NCBI GenBank assembly: GCA_024228935.1
Contig: JAAESX010000231.1
Location: forward strand, 1 to 32,171
Source: Pseudomonadota bacterium
Lineage (GTDB): Bacteria > Myxococcota_A > UBA796 > CAJQPC01
Direction: 5' to 3'
Length of the DNA: 32,171 nt
The notes below the pieces were generated by a model. The model was not told the DNA's origin. It worked only from the letters and a program-made list of their open reading frames with translations, and searched no databases. Positions 13,611 to 21,081 of this stretch are shown here, one piece after another. Position 1 is the first letter of the stretch. Every line of letters begins with the position of its first letter. The position numbers were made by a program, and so were the translations under genes.

Positions 13611-13991
13611 TCACGCGCGGCGTCTGGAGAGCCAGAGACCGACGAGCAGGAAGAGGGCGGGGCTCGCCGCGCAGCCGGAGATTCGCTCGCGGGACCAGGG
13701 CAGGGGCTGTCCGTCGGACCACGGCCGGCTGTCGTCCATCGGAAGATCCGTGTCTTCGGGAGGCGCCGTGTCGACGGGCAGGTCGAGTCGGGTCAATCGG
13801 ATGGCGTCGGCGACCACGTGCTGGTCGTCCCCCGGATCGCTTCCATGGTCGTCGTGGACCGCGACGAGCTGGTCGCCCCCGGCCGCGAACTCGAACTCAC
13901 CCAGCGGGATCCAGCCGCCAGCCGTGGGATCGATGGTGACGTCCTCGTCGAGGCCATCGTGGACCACGCGGTACCGGACCTCGTCGTGCAC
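13611..13991 (-). CDS. Golvesin-like domain and MYXO-CTERM-like tail, separated from its N-terminal part by TAG
   Basis: The frame is open from 14099 downward, immediately after the TAG that ends 14100-15116; the first possible start is GTG at 13991. The sequence contains the second half of a golvesin C-terminal-like beta-sandwich (A-E-A-G-L-Y-E-V-D-V-W, later G-E-F-E-F-A-A-G-G-D and V-A-D-A-I-R-L). It ends in a Pro/Asp linker, a Gly-Cys, a hydrophobic helix and S-R-R-R-A, as in MYXO-CTERM sorting tails. The domain's first strands lie upstream of the TAG, so this is the rest of one protein, not an independent gene. Confidence 0.65.
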   Translation of the reverse strand: MHDEVRYRVVHDGLDEDVTIDPTAGGWIPLGEFEFAAGGDQLVAVHDDHGSDPGDDQHVVADAIRLTRLDLPVDTAPPEDTDLPMDDSRPWSDGQPLPWSRERISGCAASPALFLLVGLWLSRRRA

Positions 13992-14099
13992 GGCCCAGCC
14001 CGGCTCGGCCCAGACGTCGACCTCGTACAGGCCAGCCTCGGCCAGCTCGAGGTGCCACCAGGCGTGGTTCGAGGGCAGGTCGGTCTCAAAGGCGTTCGT

Positions 14100-15116
14100 C
14101 TAGTACAGGTGCCCGTCGTGGCCCACGTCCTCGCTGCGCCAGTACGCCGCGTCGCCGAAGAGCTGGAAGTAGGAGCTCGCGTCGTCGAGGGTGCCGCCGG
14201 TGGGGCCGAGCAGCTCGCAGGGCGTCTCGGAGACGCAGCTCCCGGGCCGCCCGCTGCCCGGAGCGAACACCGCCCAGTGGTTGGCGACCGAGCGCGCGCT
14301 TCCGCCCGAGTTGTTGCCGCTGTAGTCGTTGACGTACCCGTCGCTCCACATCTGGGTCGAGCCGCCACCGTCGATGTTGAACGCCTCCCATGCCCCCAGC
14401 TGGCCCATCACGTCGGCGAGCTCGGCGCCGTACATGCCGGTGTTCGAGCTCGTGCGTCCGTCGACGGCGACAAGGAGGAAGGTCTCCAGATCCTCGGTCA
14501 GCCCCATCGCCATGCGCGGGTGGCGGGAGCGCATGTCCGTGCGGTCCGGGAAGCAGTCGTCCGCCGTGCTGCTCAAGCAGGTGTAGGTCTCCCCCTCGAC
14601 CACGAGCTCCGGGAGGCCGCTCACGAGCGCGATGGTGCCGGCGGGCGGCGTGGGCGAGACGGTGTCCGGGGCCCAGCCGCCGCTGGCCGAGGTGTTCTCC
14701 TTGGTCCACTCGGTGTGGGTGAAGTGGACCCCGTCATGGGTGAAGGCGATCCAGCCGTACTTCCCGACGAACCACTCCCAGGCGACGGCGGGGTCGTCTC
14801 CGGTCTGGTCGAGTGGCCAGGGGACTCCTTGCCCGATGGCGTTCCCGTACACGCGGGGTCCGCTGGTGTAGAAGTCCCCGTTGCTCGCGAGCTGGGCCCC
14901 GACGTCCTCGGCGAACGACCCGGTCGATGCATACGAAGATGGCGGCGAGGTGGCGTCCACGCGAACGCCCGAGGCGCACAGGTCCACGCGCGCGACGGTG
15001 ACGTCGGTGGACGGGCTCGAGGCGCGCCAGCTCTCCAGCGTCACCCCTTCGTACGGGGTCGACGTGGTCTGGAGCGCGAGCGTGACTGCGGCGGCGCTCG
15101 GGATCAGGGACCACAC
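14100..15116 (-). CDS. Phosphodiester glycosidase (NAGPA family), cut by an in-frame TAG
   Basis: 338 residues from GTG at 15116 (short signal sequence W-S-L-I-P-S-A-A-A-V-T-L-A-L). The family includes the lysosomal uncovering enzyme and bacterial exopolysaccharide-related phosphodiester glycosidases. Signatures are R-H-P-R-M-A-M-G-L, then L-V-A-V-D-G-R-T-S-S-N-T-G-M, E-L-A-D-V-M-G-Q-L-G-A, and the N-I-D-G-G-G-S-T-Q-M-W motif. After this domain the sequence enters the start of a golvesin-like domain (A-Y-W-R-S-E-D-V-G-H-D-G-H-L-Y) and hits TAG at 14102-14100; the same frame continues to 13611. The full product would be about 501 residues. Confidence 0.8.
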   Translation of the reverse strand: MWSLIPSAAAVTLALQTTSTPYEGVTLESWRASSPSTDVTVARVDLCASGVRVDATSPPSSYASTGSFAEDVGAQLASNGDFYTSGPRVYGNAIGQGVPWPLDQTGDDPAVAWEWFVGKYGWIAFTHDGVHFTHTEWTKENTSASGGWAPDTVSPTPPAGTIALVSGLPELVVEGETYTCLSSTADDCFPDRTDMRSRHPRMAMGLTEDLETFLLVAVDGRTSSNTGMYGAELADVMGQLGAWEAFNIDGGGSTQMWSDGYVNDYSGNNSGGSARSVANHWAVFAPGSGRPGSCVSETPCELLGPTGGTLDDASSYFQLFGDAAYWRSEDVGHDGHLY

Positions 15117-15152
15117 TCGGCAACCGTACCGTTCGCCGATTACGATGCGGCG

Positions 15153-15770
15153 ATGTTCCTCGCCCTGATCAGCACGTCCTTCGCCGGCGATCTCCGGATC
15201 GACTCGTCCGGCTCGTTCGTCGTCGTCAGCCTGGACGGCAAGCTCGTCGGCACCACGCCGCTCGAGCTGCCCAAGGTCGAGGCGGGGTCGCACGAGCTCG
15301 GCTTCTGGGCGAGCGCCACGGACGCCGAGCCCGTGTTCACCGAGACCGTCGAGGTCCCGGAGACGGGGGCCGTCTTCGCCACGGTCGACTTCGTGACCCA
15401 GGCCGTCACGTTCACCGATGCCGTCGAGCCGGTCGCCCCGGTCGTTGCCGAGCCGTCGAGCGATGGGGGCCGGCCGGTCGGGCGGCTCATCGGCGCCAGC
15501 GGCATCGCGGTGGCGGGCGTGGGCCTCGGGGCCGCCGCGAGCGTGCAGTACCTGGGCGCGAGGGAGGCCTACGTGCGGTTCCTGGACGTGTCCAGTGACC
15601 AGGTGGCGCAGTCCATCTGGGACGACGAGGTGCGGCCGGCGAAGGTGCGGGCCGGCGCGCTCGGCGTCGCGGGAGCCGTGGCGGTCGCGGGCGGCATCGG
15701 GTTGTTCGTGTCGACGGATGTGGTCGTGGTTCCCGGGCCTGGCGGGCTCGTCGTCAGCGGGAGTTTCTGA
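15153..15770 (+). CDS. PEGA-like domain membrane protein
   Basis: 205 residues. A short signal peptide (M-F-L-A-L-I-S-T-S-F-A-G) is followed by a PEGA-like strand pattern (V-S-L-D-G-K-L-V-G-T-T-P-L-E-L-P near residues 25-40 and the A-G-S-H-E-L turn), a Pro/Val/Ala linker, and two hydrophobic Gly/Ala-rich helices near 110-130 and 170-190. PEGA domains are thought to contact the cell wall or surface polymers. The stop overlaps the ATG of the MopE-like gene (TGATG), so the two are probably co-translated. Confidence 0.7.
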   Translation: MFLALISTSFAGDLRIDSSGSFVVVSLDGKLVGTTPLELPKVEAGSHELGFWASATDAEPVFTETVEVPETGAVFATVDFVTQAVTFTDAVEPVAPVVAEPSSDGGRPVGRLIGASGIAVAGVGLGAAASVQYLGAREAYVRFLDVSSDQVAQSIWDDEVRPAKVRAGALGVAGAVAVAGGIGLFVSTDVVVVPGPGGLVVSGSF

Positions 15771-16465
15771 TGCTGCTTCTCTTGTTGGCGTGCCTGCCGT
15801 ACTCCGGGCGCGAGTGGACCGAGACGGGCCTCGAAGCCGACGCCGACACCGATGCGGACGCCGACAGCGACTCGGACAGCGACGCCGACGCGGACAGTGA
15901 TGCCGACAGCGACGCGGACGGCGACGCGGACGCCGACCTGGACGGAGACGGCTGGACCGAGGAAGACGGCGACTGCAACGACGACGATCGCGACGTGCAC
16001 CCCAACCAGGTGGACGACTGCGACGAGGTCGACACCGACTGCGACGGGGAGATCGACGAGGACTTCGACGGCGACGCGTACGAGCCCAACGACGACGAGC
16101 TCTACGACCTGGGCGACATCACCGAGAAAGGCGACCAGCAGATCAACGGCTACATCTCGCCCGAAGACGACGTGGAGCAGTTCATGTTCTACCTGGAGGA
16201 CGGCTGGTGGTCGGACTTCTACTTCACGCTGAGCGCCGAACCGGCCGATGCGGTGGACATCGGCATCGAGCTGTACGTGTACGACGAGGACGACGGCTGG
16301 CTCTACCTCGACTCCGCCGATGACAACGGCCGCGGGACGAGTGAGCGGATGACCTACGCGGGGGTCGGCGGCTCGTCGGACTCGGCCTGGTACGGCATCG
16401 TGCTCTGGTCGAACCGGGGAGCGAGCTGCAGCGACCCCTTCACGCTGCAGATCGACCTGCCGTAG
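15770..16465 (+). CDS. Asp-rich MopE-like lipoprotein
   Basis: 231 residues. The lipoprotein signal M-L-L-L-L-L-A-C anchors at Cys 8. Residues 23-57 are an almost pure Asp-Ala/Asp-Ser tract, followed by a MopE-type calcium motif (D-G-D-G-W-T-E-E-D-G-D-C-N-D-D-D then D-T-D-C-D-G-E-I-D-E-D). The C-terminal ~130 residues look like a pre-peptidase C-terminal-type beta-sandwich (N-D-D-E-L-Y-D-L-G near 107-115 and a late disulfide-poor strand set). It is probably an outer-surface calcium-binding protein; the precise role is unknown. The stop is TAG, with a second in-frame TAG 13 codons on. Confidence 0.8.
   Translation: MLLLLLACLPYSGREWTETGLEADADTDADADSDSDSDADADSDADSDADGDADADLDGDGWTEEDGDCNDDDRDVHPNQVDDCDEVDTDCDGEIDEDFDGDAYEPNDDELYDLGDITEKGDQQINGYISPEDDVEQFMFYLEDGWWSDFYFTLSAEPADAVDIGIELYVYDEDDGWLYLDSADDNGRGTSERMTYAGVGGSSDSAWYGIVLWSNRGASCSDPFTLQIDLP
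15836..15940 (+). repeat. Low-complexity Asp-Ala/Asp-Ser coding repeat
   Basis: GAC/GAT codons alternate with GCC/GCG or AGC/AGT for about 35 codons, giving an irregular 6-bp periodicity. Such tracts can slip during replication, so copy number may vary between strains. Confidence 0.8.
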
Positions 16466-16515
16466 ACGCGGTCGAGGCGGCGCAAGGAACGCGGCGAAGC
16501 GGAATAGGTGCGGGC

Positions 16516-16893
16516 ATGCACGCCCCACTGAACGTCCTCGGAAGTCCCATCCAGTCCTGCTCGACCGACCCGCTCACCGGCTGGTACCGGGACGGCTGCT
16601 GCAACACCGATGAGAACGACCATGGCTCGCACACCGTCTGCTGCGAGCTGACGGACGAGTTCCTGGAGTTCCTGAAGCGGATGGGGAACGACCTGGTCAC
16701 GCCGCATCCCGAGCACGGCTTCCCCGGCCTGAAGGAGGGCAACGGCTGGTGCGTCTGCGCGGGCAGCTGGTACCAGGCGTTCCAGGTCGGCAAGGCGTGC
16801 CCCGTACACCTGGAGAGTACGCACGCGGCGGCGCTCCAGGTCGTCCCGCTCGACGCGCTTCTCCAGCATGCCGTCGTGGAACAGGCAGACTGA
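16516..16893 (+). CDS. DUF2237 family protein
   Basis: 125 residues, the normal length for DUF2237, a widespread family of unknown function. The family pattern is clear: N-V-L-G-S-P-I near residues 6-12, C-S-T-D-P-L-T-G-W-Y-R-D-G-C-C-N-T near 15-31, G-S-H-T-V-C-C near 37-43, G-N-D-L near 57-60, G-F-P-G-L-K near 67-72 and W-C-V-C-A near 78-82. The conserved Cys residues suggest metal or disulfide chemistry, which is not established. It ends 32 bp before the large non-coding region. Confidence 0.9.
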   Translation: MHAPLNVLGSPIQSCSTDPLTGWYRDGCCNTDENDHGSHTVCCELTDEFLEFLKRMGNDLVTPHPEHGFPGLKEGNGWCVCAGSWYQAFQVGKACPVHLESTHAAALQVVPLDALLQHAVVEQAD

Positions 16894-16924
16894 TTCCCAA
16901 TTGGCGGATGTGGATCTCAATACG

Positions 16925-18650
16925 TGTCCACAAGGGATTTCAGCCACTTGGGCTCAAGCGTGTCGGTTCCGTGACGGGCCTGTGGACAGACTTGGGATCC
17001 GGTGATCCGGGCAAGAGAAGCGTAAGTGCCTGAAATTCCGTGCTTCGAAAGCTGGCACGGCACCTGCAAAGGACCCACACGACATCCGGGCAACCCAAGC
17101 CGGGGTCGACCGAGGGGAACCTCGGATTCGTTCTTTGACGTCGACACATACTTCCTGCTGAGGCCTTCGGGCGGAGGCAGGAACCCAAGCCCAAGAGAGC
17201 AACGGGCTCGGTGGCCAGAGAAATCTGGGCGTCGGGCAACGGACTCGACCTACCGACATGGCGACATGTTGGAGCCCAGGACGGCAACGTCATGGGAAGC
17301 CGGCGCAGCGATGCGCGGGACACCGGTCAAGACCTTGAAGGTGAAGGTGAGCAGAAGCGGTGCGGCCAAGCAGGATCTGGAAACGGAGACTGTCGGAAGC
17401 GCCTCGGCCAAGCGAACTCAACACCAGGAAGGGAGTCTCTCCGAAGTGAACTGGACGACCGACGCGGCAACGCGCACGGGGCCAGCTGATTCGGAAGGGA
17501 GCCGGAGGTGACTGGAGGAAGTCATTCGATTCGTCGGATGTCGGACTGCAGCATCCAGTGTGGGGACTTCGTGGCAACACGGAAGAAGCACGGTGGAGCG
17601 AGGGGAATGCTCTGAAGGGAGAGAAAAGGCGCTGTGGAAGCACTGCAGGAGGAAGCGGTCAGGTCAACGGACTTCGGTTCGAGGAGCTGGTCGACGACCG
17701 AGAGCAGGCGAAGCGAGTCGAGATGAAAGCGCGCGGACGGCTCATGCTGGAAGCACGACAGAGGCTCGATGGAGGTGCAGTCAGGCCGGTGAGGAGGACT
17801 CGTGGCAACACGAGGACGAGTCGTCGGACGGGATGACCGCATCGCGCAGAGCGAGCAACAACACAGCGAACCCCAGACCGGTAGCAGGGCGCAACAAACC
17901 TGCAGAGCCTGCCTTCGAGGAAAGCCGAGGAAACCCGGACGGAGACGAAGGGCGAGGTCGACAGCGCGGCAACGCGATGTGGACTGAGCGTGTGGAGACC
18001 GCTGAGGTGGTGAGAAACCACGGGAGCGGTGCAGCGGATGCGCGTGGAAGCGCAACCGGGCGAACGAGAGAGGGACACGAGAACCCCAGGTGGAGACACC
18101 CGGACCGGACTCGAGTCATTCAACTTCTGTCGTATGCAGACCGAGAGGTCCTGTCAGCACACAGGAAGACGTCGGTGTAGGGGTGAAACCTGGACACAAA
18201 CCCAAGAGAGGAAGTCACGTGAGACCGAAGGTCGCGCACTCAGGAGACTGAGCGTGAGGACGCGGAGAAGCGGGACTGGCGCAAGCCTCAGGATGCTTCG
18301 GCATCGGTCTTCGAAGTGGAGTTGAAGTTCAAGAGGGTGGTGCCAGCTTGCTGGTACAGGGAGAACGGTAGAAGCCTCGAAGGCCCACCGACACACACTT
18401 CGCATCAGCGAGGGTCGGAAAAGGTCACGGAGGACGCGGGAAAGCCAAACGACTCGCCAGCCGATCAACCCAGAGCCCTGAAGGACCCAGCAACCGCACG
18501 GAAGGCGCTTCGAGCGTAGGGAGCCACCTGGCAACAGGCGGAAGACACGCGAGAAGCACGAGCAAGCTGCTCAAGCCTCTGAAGGGAGTCCCTCCGGGCT
18601 CGGATGTCATCCAGAACCCCCAGTCACTTCGGTGGCTGGGGGTTCTGTCG
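16925..18650 (+). ncRNA. Candidate giant structured non-coding RNA (~1.7 kb)
   Basis: About 1.75 kb without a credible gene. The plus strand is rich in G and A and poor in T, unlike the flanking codon-periodic genes. It contains many short perfect stems capped by GNRA tetraloops: 17110-17125, 17253-17272, 17280-17291, 17303-17316, 17463-17474, 17570-17581, 17799-17814, 17965-17976, 18089-18100, 18139-18150, 18239-18252, 18278-18287 and 18527-18538. UUCG loops cap stems at 17163-17172 and 18292-18305, and CUUG caps 18341-18356. The 5' boundary is set by TGTCCACA (16925-16932), which pairs with TGTGGACA (16981-16988) around further hairpins; the 3' end is the terminator at 18612-18647. The complement would show pyrimidine-type loops, so transcription is from the plus strand. 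GAAGC recurs at least eleven times outside the loops. It is not rRNA, tmRNA, RNase P or a recognisable intron. Exact ends and function are unknown. Confidence 0.75.
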
Positions 18651-18655
18651 TTTCG
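18612..18655 (+). terminator. Strong terminator of the large RNA
   Basis: A perfect 16-bp stem (18612-18627 with 18632-18647, one G-U pair) is capped by UUCG and followed by a short T-containing tail (TCGTTTC). It is the strongest hairpin in the window and lies between the non-coding region and the next gene at 18689. Confidence 0.85.
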
Positions 18656-18688
18656 GGAGTCCCCCCCGGACGTGCGGTACCGTCCCGC

Positions 18689-18919
18689 ATGCACGACCCG
18701 AAAGCCCGGATGCGCGCGCACTGGGAGACTCGGGCCCACTTCGCGGCCTGGGGCATGGTCGGCGGCGCCCTGTTCGTGGTGGCTGGCGGTCTCGCGCTGG
18801 TCGTCCTGCGAGCGCTCGACATCGGCGTCGTGCTGGTCGCCATCGGGATCTTCCTGGCCGGAAAGGGTGCAGTGACCCGCCAGCAGGCCGATGCGTACAA
18901 GAGGCTCCGGGAAGAGTGA
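18689..18919 (+). CDS. Small two-helix membrane protein
   Basis: 76 residues. A charged, basic N-terminus (M-H-D-P-K-A-R-M-R-A-H-W) is followed by two closely spaced hydrophobic segments (about 19-41 and 44-58) and a charged C-terminus (K-R-L-R-E-E). It resembles no family I can name; small 2TM proteins of this type are common in Myxococcota. ATG at 18689 fits the composition. Its TGA overlaps the GTG of the next gene (GTGA), so the pair is probably co-translated. Confidence 0.65.
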   Translation: MHDPKARMRAHWETRAHFAAWGMVGGALFVVAGGLALVVLRALDIGVVLVAIGIFLAGKGAVTRQQADAYKRLREE

Positions 18920-19323
18920 CGACGGTCAAGCAGCAGCGAAAAGGCGTGTTCCGGTTGATGCTCGTGGCGGCCGCCGTCCTGGCGCTGACCGTGGCGACGC
19001 GAAAGGACGAGCCCGACGAGCCGCCGCCGCAGGTCCCCGAGCAGCCCCCGGAAGAGGTCCGCGTTGATCCGCTGACCTGGTCTCCTGGTGCGCGGACGCC
19101 GCTGCCAACGCCGCCATCGGAGCCCACCGCCGCCGAGGAGTGCCTGCAGGCCTGGTGGATGAAGGACCCGGTCCTGTCGGGGCACTCCGTCCAGTTCGTG
19201 CGCGAGGACGACACGGTCTACCTGCTCGACCACGTCGACGTCGGGCAGCCGGTGCTCGACTGCCTGGCGGGCGCGGTGGACGTGGTCGACGACGAGACGC
19301 TCTCGCTCCGGTTCGGCGGTTAG
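18916..19323 (+). CDS. Membrane-anchored hypothetical protein with Pro-rich stalk
   Basis: 135 residues from GTG at 18916, which overlaps the previous stop. A basic N-terminus (K-Q-Q-R-K-G) precedes one membrane helix (about 14-28), then a Pro/Glu-rich stalk (about 32-70) and a small C-terminal domain with two Cys (near residues 76 and 116) that could form a disulfide. The C-terminal pattern, with C-L-A-G-A-V-D near the end, resembles the single-domain tails of some myxobacterial AgmX/PglI-type proteins, but I cannot assign a family. The stop is TAG; a TGA follows 10 codons on in the same frame. Confidence 0.65.
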   Translation: MTTVKQQRKGVFRLMLVAAAVLALTVATRKDEPDEPPPQVPEQPPEEVRVDPLTWSPGARTPLPTPPSEPTAAEECLQAWWMKDPVLSGHSVQFVREDDTVYLLDHVDVGQPVLDCLAGAVDVVDDETLSLRFGG

Positions 19324-19333
19324 TCCAGGCGCG

Positions 19334-19987
19334 ATGGACCCTCGCGTACCCCCTGATCTGCACGAGCTCGCCGCCGAGGCCAAGGACCGGCGCGTGAAGC
19401 TGTGCCTCGACCTACTCGAGCGACGACTCAACGGCGTGACCGTGGTCGCCGAGGCTGTGCACCGGCGCCACAACATCTCGGCCATCCTTCGGTCGGCCGA
19501 GGCCTTCGGCATGCATGAAGCCCATCTGGTCGCCGAGCACTGGCGTCCGTCGGTCGGTGCGGCGAAGGGCGCCGAGCGCTGGCTCGACCTGGAGTTCCAC
19601 GAGTCGATCGACAGCTGCTTCGCTCAGCTCCGCGAGCGCGGCCATGTCATCTACGTCGCGGATCTGGACGAGCACGCCATTCCGCCCGAGGAGCTGCCCG
19701 TCGACCAGCCCATCGCGGTGCTGTTCGGTTCCGAGCTGGGCGGGGTGAGCCCGCGTGCGCGGGAGCTGGCCGACGGGGTGGTCACCGTGCCGATGCACGG
19801 CGTGACCCAGTCGCTGAACGTCAGCGTCGCCGCGGCACTGACGCTGTACGCACTGTGCGAGCGTCGTCGCCAGGTCCCGGGGGCCGTGGGCCTGGACGAG
19901 GCCACGAAGCACGCGTTCCTGAAGCGCTTCCTGCTGCGCGAGAAGAAGCGCAAGCGGCCGACCGGCGTCCTCTACCGAGAGGACTGA
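19334..19987 (+). CDS. TrmH-family tRNA/rRNA 2'-O-methyltransferase (SpoU)
   Basis: 217 residues with all three SPOUT motifs: N-I-S-A-I-L-R-S-A-E-A-F-G (47-59), V-L-F-G-S-E-L-G-G-V-S (129-139), and V-P-M-H-G-V-T-Q-S-L-N-V-S-V-A-A-A-L (152-169), which form the knotted SAM-binding site. The length and basic C-terminus (L-R-E-K-K-R-K-R near 206-213) fit tRNA Gm18 methyltransferase TrmH, but the substrate cannot be fixed from sequence alone. The gene starts 10 bp after the previous stop and overlaps the convergent histidine-kinase gene by 16 bp. Confidence 0.92.
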   Translation: MDPRVPPDLHELAAEAKDRRVKLCLDLLERRLNGVTVVAEAVHRRHNISAILRSAEAFGMHEAHLVAEHWRPSVGAAKGAERWLDLEFHESIDSCFAQLRERGHVIYVADLDEHAIPPEELPVDQPIAVLFGSELGGVSPRARELADGVVTVPMHGVTQSLNVSVAAALTLYALCERRRQVPGAVGLDEATKHAFLKRFLLREKKRKRPTGVLYRED

Positions 19988-21081
19988 GGTAGGACGAGCG
20001 TCATCGTCGGCTGGAGCTCGACGCGACCGCCGTGACGCTCGGCGATCCGCTGGACCAGCGCCAGCCCCAGGCCGCTCCCGCGGCTGCCATCGCCCTTCGT
20101 GAACGGGGCCAGCAGAGCTGGGTCGACGCCCGAGCCGTGGTCGTGCACCTCGACGCGCCCGTCTCGGACGACCACCCGGTCCAGGCCCTGGCCGTGCAGC
20201 CGCGCGTTCGCGACCAGGTTGCGGATGGCGACCTGGAGCAACGCCGTGTCCCCTTCGACCACACAGGCCTCGGCTTGCAGGGTGTCGGACTCCTCGAGAC
20301 AGACCTCGACCAGGAGATCGAGCCGCACCGGCTCGGTTCGCAGGGCGCCGTGCTGGAGCCCCGACCAGGTCAGCAGGCGCTGGACCATGCCCGAGGTCGA
20401 GTCCACGACGGTCCGGGCCTGCGCGAGCGCATCGGGGCCGGGCTCCTCGAGCACCGCGGACAGGGTGGCCATCGGCCTCCGGAGCTCGTGCGCGGCTCCC
20501 GCGAGGATGCGCTCCCGCTCCTGCATCGACGCCTCCAGCGCTGCCAGGACCTGCTCGCTCAGGCGGCGGCTGATCGCGACGCCCCCGAGGATGAGCGCCA
20601 GTGAGCCGGCCAGCGTCAGGCCGGCGAACCGGAGCATCTCGCCGTGCAGCGGCCCGGTCGGCGCGCTCGCCGCGATGACACCGACGATCTCGTCGTCGTC
20701 GTCGTAGCTGGGGATGCCGAGCCAGCGTCGCCCGTCGACCTCGTGCCAGACCTCGTCGCCCTGGGCCAGCACGTCGAGCGTCAGGTCGATGGGCACGGCT
20801 GGCCCGAACTCGGTGCCGTGCCGGCTGGAGGCGTGGATGGTGACGTCCGAGGTCAGGAGCTCGGGCTCCATCAGGAGGAACTCGTCGTGGAACACCTCGT
20901 CCTCGAACCAGGCGAGCCCATACCCGGCCAGTGCGTGGGCGCGAAGGCGCTCGTCGAGCTCGACGTCGGCGCCCTCGACGGTGACGCCGATGCTGAGTCC
21001 GGCGAGCGCGAGCACACCGAAGGCCCAGGCGATCGCGGTCCGGGACGCGATGCGGTTCGCGAGCTCTCGAGCGTCAGTCAA
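19972..21081 (-). CDS. Sensor histidine kinase
   Basis: 369 residues from TTG at 21081, which overlaps the end of the response-regulator gene; a GTG at 21126 is possible but would overlap it by 53 bp. One membrane helix near the N-terminus and a second, L-R-F-A-G-L-T-L-A-G-S-L-A-L-I-L, flank a periplasmic sensor region of about 120 residues. The dimerisation helix has A-G-A-A-H-E-L-R-R-P-M-A-T-L with the phosphoacceptor His. The ATPase domain has R-N-L-V-A-N-A-R (N box), D-H-G-S-G-V-D (G1) and G-S-G-L-G-L-A-L (G2). Its expected partner, at 21074, has lost its receiver domain, so phosphotransfer to it is impossible. The stop is TAG. Confidence 0.88.
   Translation of the reverse strand: MTDARELANRIASRTAIAWAFGVLALAGLSIGVTVEGADVELDERLRAHALAGYGLAWFEDEVFHDEFLLMEPELLTSDVTIHASSRHGTEFGPAVPIDLTLDVLAQGDEVWHEVDGRRWLGIPSYDDDDEIVGVIAASAPTGPLHGEMLRFAGLTLAGSLALILGGVAISRRLSEQVLAALEASMQERERILAGAAHELRRPMATLSAVLEEPGPDALAQARTVVDSTSGMVQRLLTWSGLQHGALRTEPVRLDLLVEVCLEESDTLQAEACVVEGDTALLQVAIRNLVANARLHGQGLDRVVVRDGRVEVHDHGSGVDPALLAPFTKGDGSRGSGLGLALVQRIAERHGGRVELQPTMTLVLPQSSR

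Noticed and set aside
10889..13939. A 1016-codon plus-strand frame antisense to the hydrolase, lipoprotein and CotH genes
   Set aside because: It crosses several genes with clear domains on the minus strand, and its translation has the Val/Asp/Arg/Gly bias of an antisense shadow. The same holds for 1624-3537 minus (antisense to fhs), 22015-24195 minus and others.
17560..18180. Open frames of up to 206 codons inside the non-coding region, on both strands
   Set aside because: The translations are low-complexity Arg/Gly/Glu-rich with no domain, no Shine-Dalgarno and no codon-position bias, and they run through many GNRA hairpins. Long chance frames are expected at this G+C content.
16925..18650. 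Group II intron, rRNA, tmRNA or RNase P as explanation for the large non-coding region
   Set aside because: No group II domain V hairpin with its conserved triad, no maturase, no conserved 16S/23S blocks, no tmRNA tRNA-like ends and no RNase P conserved core were found by eye.
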